Shown: positions 1 through 10,782 of the stretch, piece by piece | Layout: each line of letters opens with the position of its first letter | Numbering within the stretch: the first letter of the stretch is position 1 | NCBI GenBank assembly: GCA_022749755.1 | Contig: CM040449.1 | Span: 12,744,363 to 12,808,362 of the forward strand | From: Azadirachta indica | Taxonomy: Eukaryota; Streptophyta; Magnoliopsida; Sapindales; Meliaceae | Direction: 5' to 3' | DNA length: 64,000 bases | Made by a program: the position numbers and the translations under genes | The notes under the pieces: model-generated | Seen by the model: the letters and a program-made list of their open reading frames with translations, nothing else | Told to the model about the DNA's origin: nothing | Database searches by the model: none

Positions 1-1788
1 TGGTTTATTCTTTGGGCAAGTCATTGTACACAAGTTGAAGGAAGGTAAAGCAACCAAGTCATTTGGATTTACTAATCCAAGTTCCATGTCTTTGGCTAGT
101 AGCTTAAATGGCAAGACAATATGCAAAGATAGAGCACGTGCTATTGCAAACCAATTGCAAAAAACAACACGTGGTTAAGTCATTCTTATGCCATACAATC
201 CAGAGTAATTTTTGCATATTCATATGTGATTTTATCATACATTCATATGTATCAAAGCTATTTTCATTAGTTATTGATTTCTATAGATGTAACTGTTAAG
301 GTTGTGCATTATATGGATTTGTTGGGGGATGGAATAGGAGAGGACTTGAAGAACATCTTAAACAAGTAAGGGCTTATATTTCCCCCACCAATATTATGAT
401 TTCACTCAAGATTAAACAATATGCAAGGACTAGTACTAATAACATCATATTATGTAATGGTATTATGATATTTAATGCCCAAAGATGGAAGTTTAACCAA
501 GAGACAGAACATTAACATGGAAAATAGTGAAGGTAAATTAAATTATGCATGGCTTTTTTGTGGTATATGTTGCAAACAATATCAAGGGCTGAAATTTACC
601 AAACAATATTTTTTTAGCTTGTGATTTTCATATTGTTTACATATGCAAACACCTATCTAACTAGGAAGCATAGTATGTGGCTATTATGTGATGGGTTATA
701 CAAGAGATATAATCGAAGATGTTAATGTACTGACGGACAATGTAAGTTATTAATTGAAAATTCACTCATTTGATAATTTAAATTTCTAAATTCATATGCC
801 GACAATGTATTATAAAAGTTCTTAAGAAAAAAGAGTTATACTAAGGAAGAATTGGATGAAATTAGAGTGGAGTCAGCTAATGACATTTGTAAGCAATTTT
901 AATTCTCTAATATGTAGGTGGTTCAAATTGAGTTAACTATGCTATTTTTTAGTTTGTCAATTGAGTTAAAATTTAATTTAAATTTTTATTTGTTTTGTTT
1001 GCAGTATAGGTCAGCAAAATATGTGTAACAAAAGAAGTAGCATTTTTTTTAGACGTCAATAGTTTGTTGTTGATGTGTTTAATTTGAATTGTTATTTGTA
1101 TGTCTTTGAAATATAGGATTAAAAAAGAACACTTAGTGTATGTCTTTCAGTTCAACATTATTGTAATTTTTGCAAATTGAGTTGTTGATTTGGATTTCGT
1201 TAATTTATTTAAATTTGGGCGGATGTTGTGAGATATTCTAAATTGGGATGTTATGGATTAGGATGTTGAAATGTTTGATTTTATGTAAAATTATGATTAA
1301 CATTTATAATAATATCATTGCAATTTTATTTTATTATTTGTTGTGTTTCATTTTATTTATATTGATAAATAATATTTTGATTGAAAATTATAAAATCATG
1401 AAATGAATAAGTAAAAATAATACTAAAAAATAGAACAAATGAAAAACAAATATCAGAAATTAAAAAAAAGGAAATGTAAAACAAAAATTAAAAATAAGAA
1501 AGGGAAAAAAGGATAATTAAAAAACGGATAAAAATTGTACAAATAGGAAAACTAGAAATATGAATGTGAAAAAAACTAGGCATTTCTTGATAATATTATA
1601 TAGGAAATTCTTGATAAATTTGTGATAGAAACAAAATTTATCATAGATTTGTAATAATCATATATCAAAAGAATTGTGAAAAATCATTATTCGATTAATT
1701 AATGAACATTCTTTTATAGAAAACTGTTGTCACAAAGTGCCCTTTTGACAAATATTATTTATTGAGAAAGACACTTTTAGTAGTAGTG
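1..1788 (+). mobile_element. Decayed 3' part of a CACTA (En/Spm) DNA transposon
   Basis: Frame 2 from the window start reads as the C-terminal Ulp1-like (C48) cysteine protease domain carried by many plant CACTA elements. Residues such as CKDRARAIANQLQ are followed, across an in-frame TAA, by VILMPYNPE (to about 209). The catalytic-cysteine segment SIVCGYYVMGYTRDIIED lies near 668-715 (Cys codon 676-678), and the tail SYTKEELDEIRVE near 850-880. Stops and missing blocks show it is dead. The right end at 1772-1788 reads, on the minus strand, CACTACTACTAAAAGTG, a typical CACTA terminus, after an AT-rich subterminal zone (1560-1770). A 3-bp target copy (AAG) may follow at 1789-1791. The left end is outside the window. 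Family assignment is by motif recall, not by search. Confidence 0.7.
1772..1788 (-). repeat. CACTA terminal inverted repeat (right end)
   Basis: Read on the minus strand this is CACTACTACTAAAAGTG. It marks where the CACTA element stops and older sequence begins. The partner repeat should lie upstream of the window. Confidence 0.65.
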
Positions 1789-1791
1789 AAG

Positions 1792-4097
1792 AGAACATAT
1801 CCTTACCTTCAAAACACCAAGAGCTCAAAAACCAGATACAAGGCTAGGAGTTCCAAGGTCAAACTCTATAAGGGTGTTTTATGTTAATTAAGATATTTCT
1901 AAACTTAATTATGGTGATTTTCATTCATATTGTGCTTAATGATTATTATTGCATGTTTAAATAATTTAGGACCATAACCTTTATAATTTAGATGTGTGAT
2001 ATATTGATGCAAGATTTAAAGACCACACTAATACTTTTTCTTGAATGCTTCTAATATGAATGAATTGTCATAATATGATAACCACCCCATTTTGATTGTT
2101 ACTACATGATCTTCTTGTTTTAATAGTGCTTTATGCATTCTTTGCATGATAATAATGGCCTACACCAAGTATTATTACATGTTTTAGAATAGATGAATTT
2201 AAATCTCACACCAAGATTAAATTCATAATCAATGAAAAACTATTGCACGTAATTAGATTACATGTTAAGAAGATTGTTGCCATATTAAGTTGCTAGAAAT
2301 TCTGAATTACATAAATATGTCATAAAAGTGATAATTAGTAGTAGATTCTTGAATCCTAACACTTTTTGCCTTGATTGATTTCTTATTCTTGATTTGCTCT
2401 CTTGGGCAATTTCTATTTGACTTTATTTATTGTTTTTGTTTAATTTATACATAATATTAATTATCTATTCAATTAGGATTTTGGTATTTGCTACAATTTA
2501 AATATTGTAATTTTCAAGTATAGGTTGTTTCAAGTAATGAAGTTCAGAAGTCCGAGTGTCAGTTTATAGAGAATACGTAATACAAAATCCACAAGTCCAA
2601 TGTCCAAATATTATAAGTCCAAATGTCCAATTATTATGGAAATAAATTGAACCTGTTTTTTTTTTGTTAAATTCACTATTATTATATATTAGGGCAATAG
2701 AGATCCATTTTAATGATATGTATAAAAATTATTTTTGATCCTTTTTATATACACAATTAACAATCAATATAAAAATGATCTTAATTGGGAGATGAATAAT
2801 ATTTAAGCACAAGAAAATGAAAAGACTAACTTTTGAATTAATGGAGAGAGACTAAAAATTGGCTTGCTCTTGATATGTGAAAAACATTCAAGCATTCAAT
2901 GTACTATTTGTTGACAATGAATCAAGATTTCTAACAAATCAAAATCACTTACAAAATAGTACTCAATCAATAGAAAAGTTGACAATGAAATACAAAATAA
3001 AGAATCAAAGAGTAAAATTATACAACCATCAAAAGTTCACCCTTAACCCTATTTATGAATTTAGAAAGACATTATATAAATAATACTAAAATTACACATA
3101 GGAAGGATGGAAAATAAGAAAACAAAGACGTTCCTAATAACTTCTAAAACATCCTTTATAGAGGCAAAACAAGAAATATTTCACATACGTGAACACAAGT
3201 TGCAAACTTTCAACTTAATCATACTATGTCAGATTGTAGCCCATTTTAGACCATCAAATTCATTTAATTTTTTGAAGCTGCCTTCTTGAAAGTTGTAGGC
3301 GCCTTCATAAACTTTCCAATGGTCCAAATCTCAACCAAATCGATTATGTATAGGAAGAGTTATGTTGAAAATGAGCAAAGGTGTTTAGTTTGTGTTTCTC
3401 CACCAATCTTCTAGAATGACGGCAATTTTTGATAGGAAAGGACTCCGAATTTGGACAAGTGAAAAACATAAAAATTGTAGGCCTATCTGTAAGGTTTCCA
3501 AATCATCCAACCATATAATTTTTGGATATGTATGTGAGAAGATACGGTCCAAATACGAAACCATGTTGGGCTGGCCCTCTACTGCAGTTGGGTTTTGTTG
3601 AAGCTCGACTTTGACCCAATAGATGCTTGAATTGGTCTGTCCTCTGATTTACATTTTTGTGAAGGAATGAGTCCATGTTCTTGTAGCCCAAGAATTATAT
3701 CAAATGATGTTTTGGATTAAAAGATATGTTTATTATACAAAACCTGCACAAAACCGATTAATAAGTCCAATTCTTGTTTTAAAATTCAATATAAAGGAAA
3801 GTATTCAATTTTGGGAAAAATAATGACATTATTATGTGTAAATGATCATAATATTTCTCTTGATAAACTTACACTTTAAAACATTTATTAATATTCATTT
3901 TAGGGTTTAACAATAAAAGAAACATTAAGCTAACCCATTCTCTGTGGGTTCGACCTCGTGAAATACATACCACTATAATTGATTCGTATACTTACGAGTT
4001 TTAATTTAGATTCTAGAACATTTAATTTAAGAAAACTAAATTACACGACAATTAGCAACAACAAACAAGTTTTTATCTATAAAAGCAATACCAACCT
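1792..4097. mobile_element. Probable LTR-retrotransposon debris
   Basis: No intact gene is visible. The block has mixed composition and several phrases typical of plant LTR retrotransposons. These include repeated AAGTCCAA/ATGTCCAA words near 2580-2635 and a pyrimidine/purine-mixed stretch at 3390-3700. The motif CTCTGTGGGTTCGACCTC near 3940 is a form of the conserved phrase found next to plant Gypsy-type coding regions. The short ORFs here (2877-3083, 3107-3289, 3392-3601) do not resemble known proteins. Class and boundaries are inference. Confidence 0.4.
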
Positions 4098-5330
4098 TTA
4101 TTATTCAAACTATATCCTAAAAGATTCCAAAGTGGTTGTTCTTTTAAAACCTAACAATGAATGGGATGTGTAAATTATTTAACATTTTACCCTACAAGAT
4201 GCTAAGGCCATTATAAAAATCCCTCTACCAAGATCTGAGAGTGAGGACCAACTACTATAACAATATGAGAAAATAGGACAATATATTGTGAAAAGTGGCC
4301 ACCAAAATAGCTTTGAGGCTCAATTTTCTAGACCCCTCTTCTAGTTCCTCAAACTCTAGAAGTTGATGGAACTATATTTGATCACTCCTAATCCTAGAAA
4401 AAGGTAAGATTTTCCTTAAGAGAATAGTGTTTGATTTTCTTTTTACATGCTTAAGCTTGGTTAGAAAGAATATCATAAGTTTTTCTCAATGCCATAGATG
4501 TTCAATTTTTCCTGAAGATGTTACACTTGCATTGATCGCATGCAAAACCTGGAAGTCCTTTCCTTTTGTAGACCTATTAAAACACAAAAGTAGCCTTGAT
4601 TTCCTTGGTTTGGTTATAGAGGTGTCAAGATCCCTAGAAAAGTCAGAGTTTCAAGTTTTCGTCATTATAGCTTTGTTAATTTGGTTTTTAAGAAACCAAT
4701 TCTACATCACAAAATCATAGAAGACACCATTAGAATCCTAGCAAGGGTAGAAGCCCTGGTTAAATCTTTTAGAGAGTTGTAACCAACTATTTTTTCACCA
4801 GATAACCAACCTATATTGATTTCACACCATTCCTAGTTCCCTCCCACTAATGTTTGGTTCAAACTGAATGTTGATGCAATAGTGAAGAAATTAGCCAATA
4901 AGGTAAGCATTGGAGCTATTATAAAAAATTCTCATAGACAGTTGATGGCTGCAACAATCAACATGACTTCCAATGAAAGTGAGGTGGAGATAGCCGAAGC
5001 AGAGGCTCTTAAGTTTGGGATGAAATTGCAAAGGAATCAGGCTTAATTCCTCTTGTAGTCTAATCTAATTCACTTAACGTAGTGAATATGGTGAATTGAA
5101 AGCTCCATAGTGGTTGAGAGATTTTTTGGATTATTTCAGAAATTCAAGACTCACTTGTGGATAGAGACAAGTTCGTAGCATGTCATACTCCAAGTTCTTA
5201 GTAATGCACCAATAATATGGCTAAGTGTATTTTTTAACTCTTTGAAAAGACTGTGGTTTTGTTGAAGGAGATTCCAGTCTTCTTACTTTGTAATGTTTCC
5301 TAGTTTTTCTTAATGAAAACTCCTTCATTA
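4098..5330 (+). mobile_element. Degenerate non-LTR retrotransposon (LINE) 3' end
   Basis: Translation across several stops and shifts gives the usual C-terminal order of plant LINE ORF2. First comes an N-x-x-WDV segment (about 4155-4170) and LQDAKAIIKIPLPRSESEDQ near 4191-4250. YEKIGQYIVKSGHQ follows near 4265-4305, then a zinc-knuckle-like part with CHRCSIFPEDV near 4480-4520. Last is a plant RNase H domain starting KLNVDAIVKKLANKVSIGAI near 4862-4920, with an acidic EAEAL part near 5000 and SNSLNVVNMVN near 5061-5095. The domain ends with a KEIPV-like phrase around 5260. In-frame stops (for example near 5044) show it is not functional. The AT-rich tail near 5300-5335 may be the old poly(A) end. 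Confidence 0.75.
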
Positions 5331-5339
5331 ATTCATTAA

Positions 5340-8300
5340 ATTTTGAAGGTCAATTTACCACAAAACCTTATTTGCATTAGAATATGATATGTATGTAATA
5401 ATAAGAAGTTTGTACGAGAGAATGTGGGAGAGAAAAGTTAATTTGAGAGAATTAGTCTCTATTTTTCTTCTTTTCTTGAATTAATTTAAAAATTTTAATA
5501 ACTGTAAGAGAAAAATTATCCTAGACGTGGGTCTCTTCATAAAACTAACTGCAAGCACTATCACAATTTATTAACCCAAAACAAATATTACTCTTTGACA
5601 TAATAAAAATATGTAATAAAATAAAATTAATTAATTAAAGTTAAGCACATCATAATATTCTCCTAGACAGCTATAGCAATACTTAGGGCCTATTTGATTT
5701 TTCAATTTAAATCTAAATAAAATTATTTTAAAAATTATTTTTTTTAACTTATATATGAAAATTTGTTAAAGATGTCTGAATATAATGAATTAAAAATTTT
5801 ATCTTAAATCTAAACAACCAAATGTTTGAATGAATTAAATATTTTATTCCTCTTTTAGATTTTTTAAGGCATATATATCAATATATCAATTGCAAATTTT
5901 TTAATTTTACAAAAATAAATAACTTAACATTTATATTCATATTTTTTTAATAAAAAAATAAAAATATTAATTATATTTATATTTCAGTCAAATTCATATT
6001 TCAACCATATTTAAAGTTTAGACCAAAAAAAAAAACAAATACTACCGTAGGATATAAGAGTATATATGTGATCACAAGTTGGAGTATCTAAAAAATTAAA
6101 AATTATTTAACATAACTAGTATATATTAAAATAACAATATAATTATTTACATAAAATATAGAAGTGTTTTACATAATTTAAATTTTTTAATACGAAGTTT
6201 ACAATCCTAACTTCAAAATTTTAGCACATAATTTAAAATATTTAAGGTCATATTTGGAACAAGAACTCATTTAAATTGATATGACTACCAAAATACTAGT
6301 AGCATTATGCTGGTAAGGTTTGACCAAAGCATAACTCCTTCCCCAAAATTAATTTATGGGTAGATTTCTCTTCTTTTTTTTTTTTTTAGCAGCAACTGCT
6401 CATTGAAGATATAAAATTTTCTGAGTAAAATTATAATAGTATTTATTTAAAATATCACCCACTTTGAGTACAAAATTTCTGACACTAAACTATAACAATA
6501 TCTACATCAACTATCGTATATTATAATTATAAAAATTTTTAAAGAAAACTACGATGATATTTACATGATCTTTCGTTAGAACCCTAATTAAAATATTAGG
6601 TAATAAAAAAAGAAAAGAAAAGATAAATGTTAAGAACAATATGGACAAAGTTTGAAATAGAATAGAGTCGTGTGGTACGAGTCACCTACCAATTGTGGGT
6701 CAAAGCAGCAATTAAAGGAAGAAGAGACCTGACCTTTTTATTCTTAATTAATTAAAATAATGCTATTATTTTTAACGAGTTTGTGCCCACCACGTGCCTA
6801 TGCTTGTCTTTTCTTTACGTTTAATTGAATTAATTATTTAATTTCCACTTATTTATCAAATACAAATTATTACACATAAGGAATTTTAATAGAGATGTTG
6901 ATAGGATTAATAAAATATTTTATAATTTTAGATAAAATTTGTTTTGTTTCGATATTTTTTCAATTTATATAAATTAAATTAAAATACCAAAAAGATAAAT
7001 AAGGTGACTAAAGTGTATATTTTGTCAAATATTAGGGAGTAAAGTGAAATTTTTCCTTTAAAGAGTCTTGACAATTTGTAGTATTCTTTAATGAAATCTG
7101 ATTTCCATTATAAACTAAAAATGAACAATCTTAGAAATTTTAAAGAAAATGATTGACTATTTGCTATAACAACAAACAAATAAAATAAAAATTTCAAAAT
7201 ATATTAATATATATGTAGTATGACACTTTGGTTTTTATCTTCTACAAATTAAGTTACAATTAAATTTAAAAAATCTAACGATTAATAAGAGAATTTAATT
7301 TATGATAAAATTGGATTCACACTATTGTTGGACTTACTTTTGTGCTTAATTTCGTTTTACTTTTTTCTTTTTTTTCTCAACTTATTTAGTTAAATAGAAA
7401 TATTCTTATGAGTTAAGATTTCTTATTTGATTTAATTTTAGTTGCCTAACTCATACATCTCACGTTATAACTCAGCATTTAAACCTCGTAGCGATATTTG
7501 ATTCTACTGTTTTCTATATATGACTTCATGATGAAAGTTTTATTATACAATAAGGTTAAACGTGGGTGCGTGTAAGAGTATCTTTGTACAAATAATGAGT
7601 ACTATTAGTGGAGTTAAAGATTTTTAAATTTTTGTAATGATACTACAATTAGGAGTTACCAAATTTTTAGTTTTCCTAATAAAATTAAACTTAATAGTAT
7701 TTACAATTTTTTAACCTAAAAGTATGTAGAGATTAAAGATAATAGGAAATACAAATTTTAGAATTTAAATTTGTTTCTATTATTTATTTTAATACCTAGA
7801 CCACCTACTGCTATATACAAGAATACTTTTTTTATAATAAACACACACATTCACAAAATCTTACTTTCTATATTTAGTATAAATCTTTTTTTTTTTTGCA
7901 ACTTCTATATTTATTATACATTATCTTTTTACGACTACAATTTTGTCTGCTTAGTATTTTATTTTAATTATTGTGGTTATTGAGAATAATGGTCTGAGTG
8001 TTTTTGAATTGTATTATATCATTACATTGAAGAGATATAATTCAAAATTTCTAAACAACTCTTCTCAATAGGTATAATCATTGTAATAAAATATTAAGCT
8101 TAAAAGTCGTAGTTGCAAGTAAATAGTGTATACACAGACCTCACAAAATAAACAGTAAATAAATATCTTACAATTATTATGTATACAAATTATTATACAA
8201 ACTCGTCATACATACTTATGCAAACATGCTAAATCATTACCACATATTCTAATATTTAGGAAAGTAAAAGAAAATAAATCATGTAGAATATATAATAATA

Positions 8301-8556
8301 ATAAAATAATATTATATTAATGTATATAAAGAAAAATTTTTAGTATTACTCATTAAACAACATAATTCTAAACTTGATAAAGATATACTTTAGTATTATT
8401 TATTAAGCAACGTAATAAATATTATTATATAATTATCCCTTAGGCATAGGTAGTTTAAGGCATACTTGATACTTCTAAACCATCTCGAGTTTGACTAATA
8501 GTATGCAGTAAAGTTTAGAATTTTGTGATTGAAGTTTCTTACTCTTACATAAAACC
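5340..8556. other. AT-rich intergenic region
   Basis: No supported gene. The longest ORF (7771-7983) is an AT-driven run of Phe, Ile and Tyr codons. Visible items are a possible MITE at 5688-5826, scattered poly(A)/poly(T) runs, and a perfect CACGTG (G-box core) at 6791-6796 in a slightly GC-richer patch (6655-6815). That patch is about 4 kb from the nearest start codon, so a regulatory role cannot be shown. Confidence 0.6.
5688..5826. mobile_element. Possible small MITE (GGCCTATTTG-type ends)
   Basis: The left side begins GGGCCTATTTGATTTTTCAA. The right side, read on the minus strand, gives a similar phrase with CATTTGGTTGTTTAGATTTAA. GGCC(T/C)xTTTGG-like ends are common among plant hAT/Harbinger-type MITEs. 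The match is imperfect and no target duplication was confirmed. Confidence 0.35.
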
Positions 8557-8596
<40 letters not shown>

Positions 8597-8597
8597 G
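8557..8597. repeat. (TA)n(GA)n compound microsatellite
   Basis: About 20 bases of alternating AT run straight into about 21 bases of alternating GA. The tract abuts the foldback element that starts with GGATTAAGG, an arrangement also seen beside the MITE at 40773. Confidence 0.95.
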
Positions 8598-9590
8598 ATT
8601 AAGGCCCCTTTTTTTATACAAATTTTTACATCATTCGTAAATCGTTGGATATAAGATTAACAGTTTCTTTTTTATACACATTCTTTTATATCAATTATTA
8701 GACTTAGGTTAAGGGTATATGAATTACGTAGATTGAATGGAATAAAATATAATAAATATTTTATATTTATTAATTAAAATCTTTTATATCTTTTATATCT
8801 TTTAACTCTTTTTTCTCTCTTTCTTACTCATAATTCGTAAAATCTTTCTCCTATTTTTTTCTTCTTTATTCATCTTCTCTCTCTTCAAATATTTTTTTTA
8901 ATTTTAATTATCATTTATAAGTTTAAACTAAAAAACATTTACTAGTTTGTAAACATATATATATATTAAAAAATTGACATTTAGATATTATTAGTTTATA
9001 AAAAGGCATATATTCAGCAACAATAATAAGTAATTATAATGGTAATAAAATTATTTAACTTTTTTAACGTACTTTAATTAAATACTTCAAAATAAATTTA
9101 TATTGTGAATTCAAAATTAAAAGCCAAAAATTTACTTTGTGAAAGATTTTAAATTTTTCAATCAAACTTTTCATGCATTCTCATGAATTAAATAATTTAT
9201 TTTAAATATTTATGAATTATCATAATTTTTAAAATTTTTTAGATAAATTAATTAATTAAATTAATTTTATTTAAATTTTTCAGATAAATTAATTAGAATA
9301 TTTTTTATTAAAATTTTTAACTTTTAAGTTATGAGTAATAATTAAAATAAAAAGATGTAATGGCGGGGAGAAGATATATAAAGAAAAGAAAAGTATATAG
9401 AGATTTTATAAGTTATTAGAAAAGAAAATGTATAAAAAAACTAAAAGATATAAAAAATTTTAATTAATAAATATAAAATATTTTATTATATTTTATTTCA
9501 TTTAATTTATACTATTCACATATATTTGATATAAAAACTAATAACTAATATAAAAAAAAATACTTTTAAAAAAGCTATTGATCCCACTCT
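8595..9590. mobile_element. ~1-kb foldback element with long inverted repeats
   Basis: The left arm (about 8597-8880) and right arm (about 9370-9590) are inverted copies. The best block is 8737-8800 against the reverse complement of about 9440-9503. Both contain AATAAAATATAATAAA followed by ATTTTATATTTATTAATTAA with only a few differences. Similarity continues outward to the ends (GGATTAAGGCCCCTTTTTTT on the left; GGGATCAATAGCTTTTTT on the minus strand at the right) and inward to TAAAATCT and CTTCTC tracts. The centre (about 8890-9360) is unique, AT-rich and lacks an ORF. It is a non-autonomous DNA element; its ends resemble those of the 220-bp MITE family elsewhere in the window. Confidence 0.7.
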
Positions 9591-10199
9591 TTATGTATAT
9601 AATTCATAATTTTTTTGAGCCGCCTGTTTTCTATTGAGATTAAATGAATTCTCCTCTTATATCATACCTACATTTTACAAAAGTAAATTTATTATAAAGT
9701 TAAAAAATACCAACTTGGAGTAAGAGGACAAGTAGTAAACAAAGGCTGCCTTTAATAAAACATTTAAAAATATAAAATTTCTATAATTTAGTTACACACA
9801 ATCTTGATGGAAACATAAAAATAAAAAATAAAAAATCGTTTTCATATGTCCCACCACATAATAAATTTATGAAAATGTCTAAGTTTAATCATTGTATTAA
9901 ATTCCCCAAATATAAGTATAAAACAATGAAAATACAATTATATATACCAACTCAAAAATTTGTTTGCATTATTGTACTACATATGGCACGGTAGCTGGCT
10001 AGCTAGCTTGCTTGCTTGCCATTTTGTTGGGAATGTGACATAAAATAAATTAATAAATTTTATAAATAAAGTAAAAAATTAATTAATAAAATAAAATAAA
10101 TTATGCCACGTTGGACCCACTAGATCCTGCCATACATTGAACCTGCTAAACAACCTCTTCTTTAATGAATATGTAAGGACATTTTTCTGTATTTATTAA
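9591..10199. other. Upstream region of gene 1
   Basis: AT-rich intergenic sequence with one less AT-rich patch at about 9985-10030 containing GCTAGCTAGC and repeated GCTT units, and another at 10102-10165. No ORF. It probably includes the promoter of the downstream trihelix gene, but no TATA box can be picked with confidence. Confidence 0.4.
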
Positions 10200-10782
10200 A
10201 ACATTTTTCAGCGCACAAATACGAAATATTTCTCTCTCTATTCTGTTTTATGAGCTCGATAGGAGATGTTGTTCGTGATTTTACGCCCTGGATTCTCGGC
10301 TTGAGTTTAGGAGACTTACTTTTATGCTATGTGTGAGCTCTATTATGAAGATAAGTAGTTCTTTGGTTCTGCCTTGTCTCTGTTGATGAATGATTAAGTT
10401 TGATTTTTTTTTTTTTCTGTGTTTGTGTGATTTGGGTTTGTGTTGTTTTTTTTAGTTATTGTGATTTGGAGATGGGTTTTTGGTGGTTATGTCAATTTTG
10501 CTGTATAGTTTTTGGAATTTGTGACTGATTATTGGAATATTGGAAATGGATGTTTGCTTGTTTTGATATGATGGGATTCTGGGTTCTGTTTTAATCTTTA
10601 TGTGGAGTTTTTGGAAAAGCTTCAGTTGGGAAAAACTAGTAATGGGTATGCTTGGTTTTGGTGTATAGTGTTCATGAACCTCAGAAAAATTGATTAAGAA
10701 GAAGCTAGAAATGCATGTGCATTAGGTTTTTCGAGGAAAAGGGTTTAGGGTTCTGATCTAAATTAATCTGGTAATACAAATA
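10200..10782 (+). promoter_or_regulatory. Probable 5' leader of gene 1, possibly with an intron
   Basis: Base composition changes from AT-rich intergenic to a TTCTCTCTCT/GTTTTGTG-rich, leader-like sequence at about 10225. A long T/G-rich stretch (10395-10680) looks like a plant leader intron, though a donor/acceptor pair could not be fixed. The leader has several upstream ATGs: a 28-codon uORF at 10250-10336, and ATGs at 10324 and 10345 in one frame ending at a TGA at 10386. The main ATG at 10783 follows a TAATACAAATA context. A cDNA would define the exons. Confidence 0.5.
10250..10336 (+). CDS. Upstream ORF (28 codons) in the leader of gene 1
   Basis: ATG at 10250 opens a 28-residue frame that ends at TGA 10334-10336. 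Key residues are a GDVVRDFTPW core at positions 5-14, followed by a hydrophobic, leucine-rich tail with LGLSLGDLLL at positions 16-25 and a final Cys-Tyr-Val. It contains codons such as ACG, CCC and CTC that are rare in the surrounding AT-rich DNA. It sits about 450 nt before the main ATG, where plant conserved-peptide uORFs act in cis to slow ribosomes. That it is translated or conserved is inference; no family match was recalled with certainty. Confidence 0.5.
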   Translation: MSSIGDVVRDFTPWILGLSLGDLLLCYV

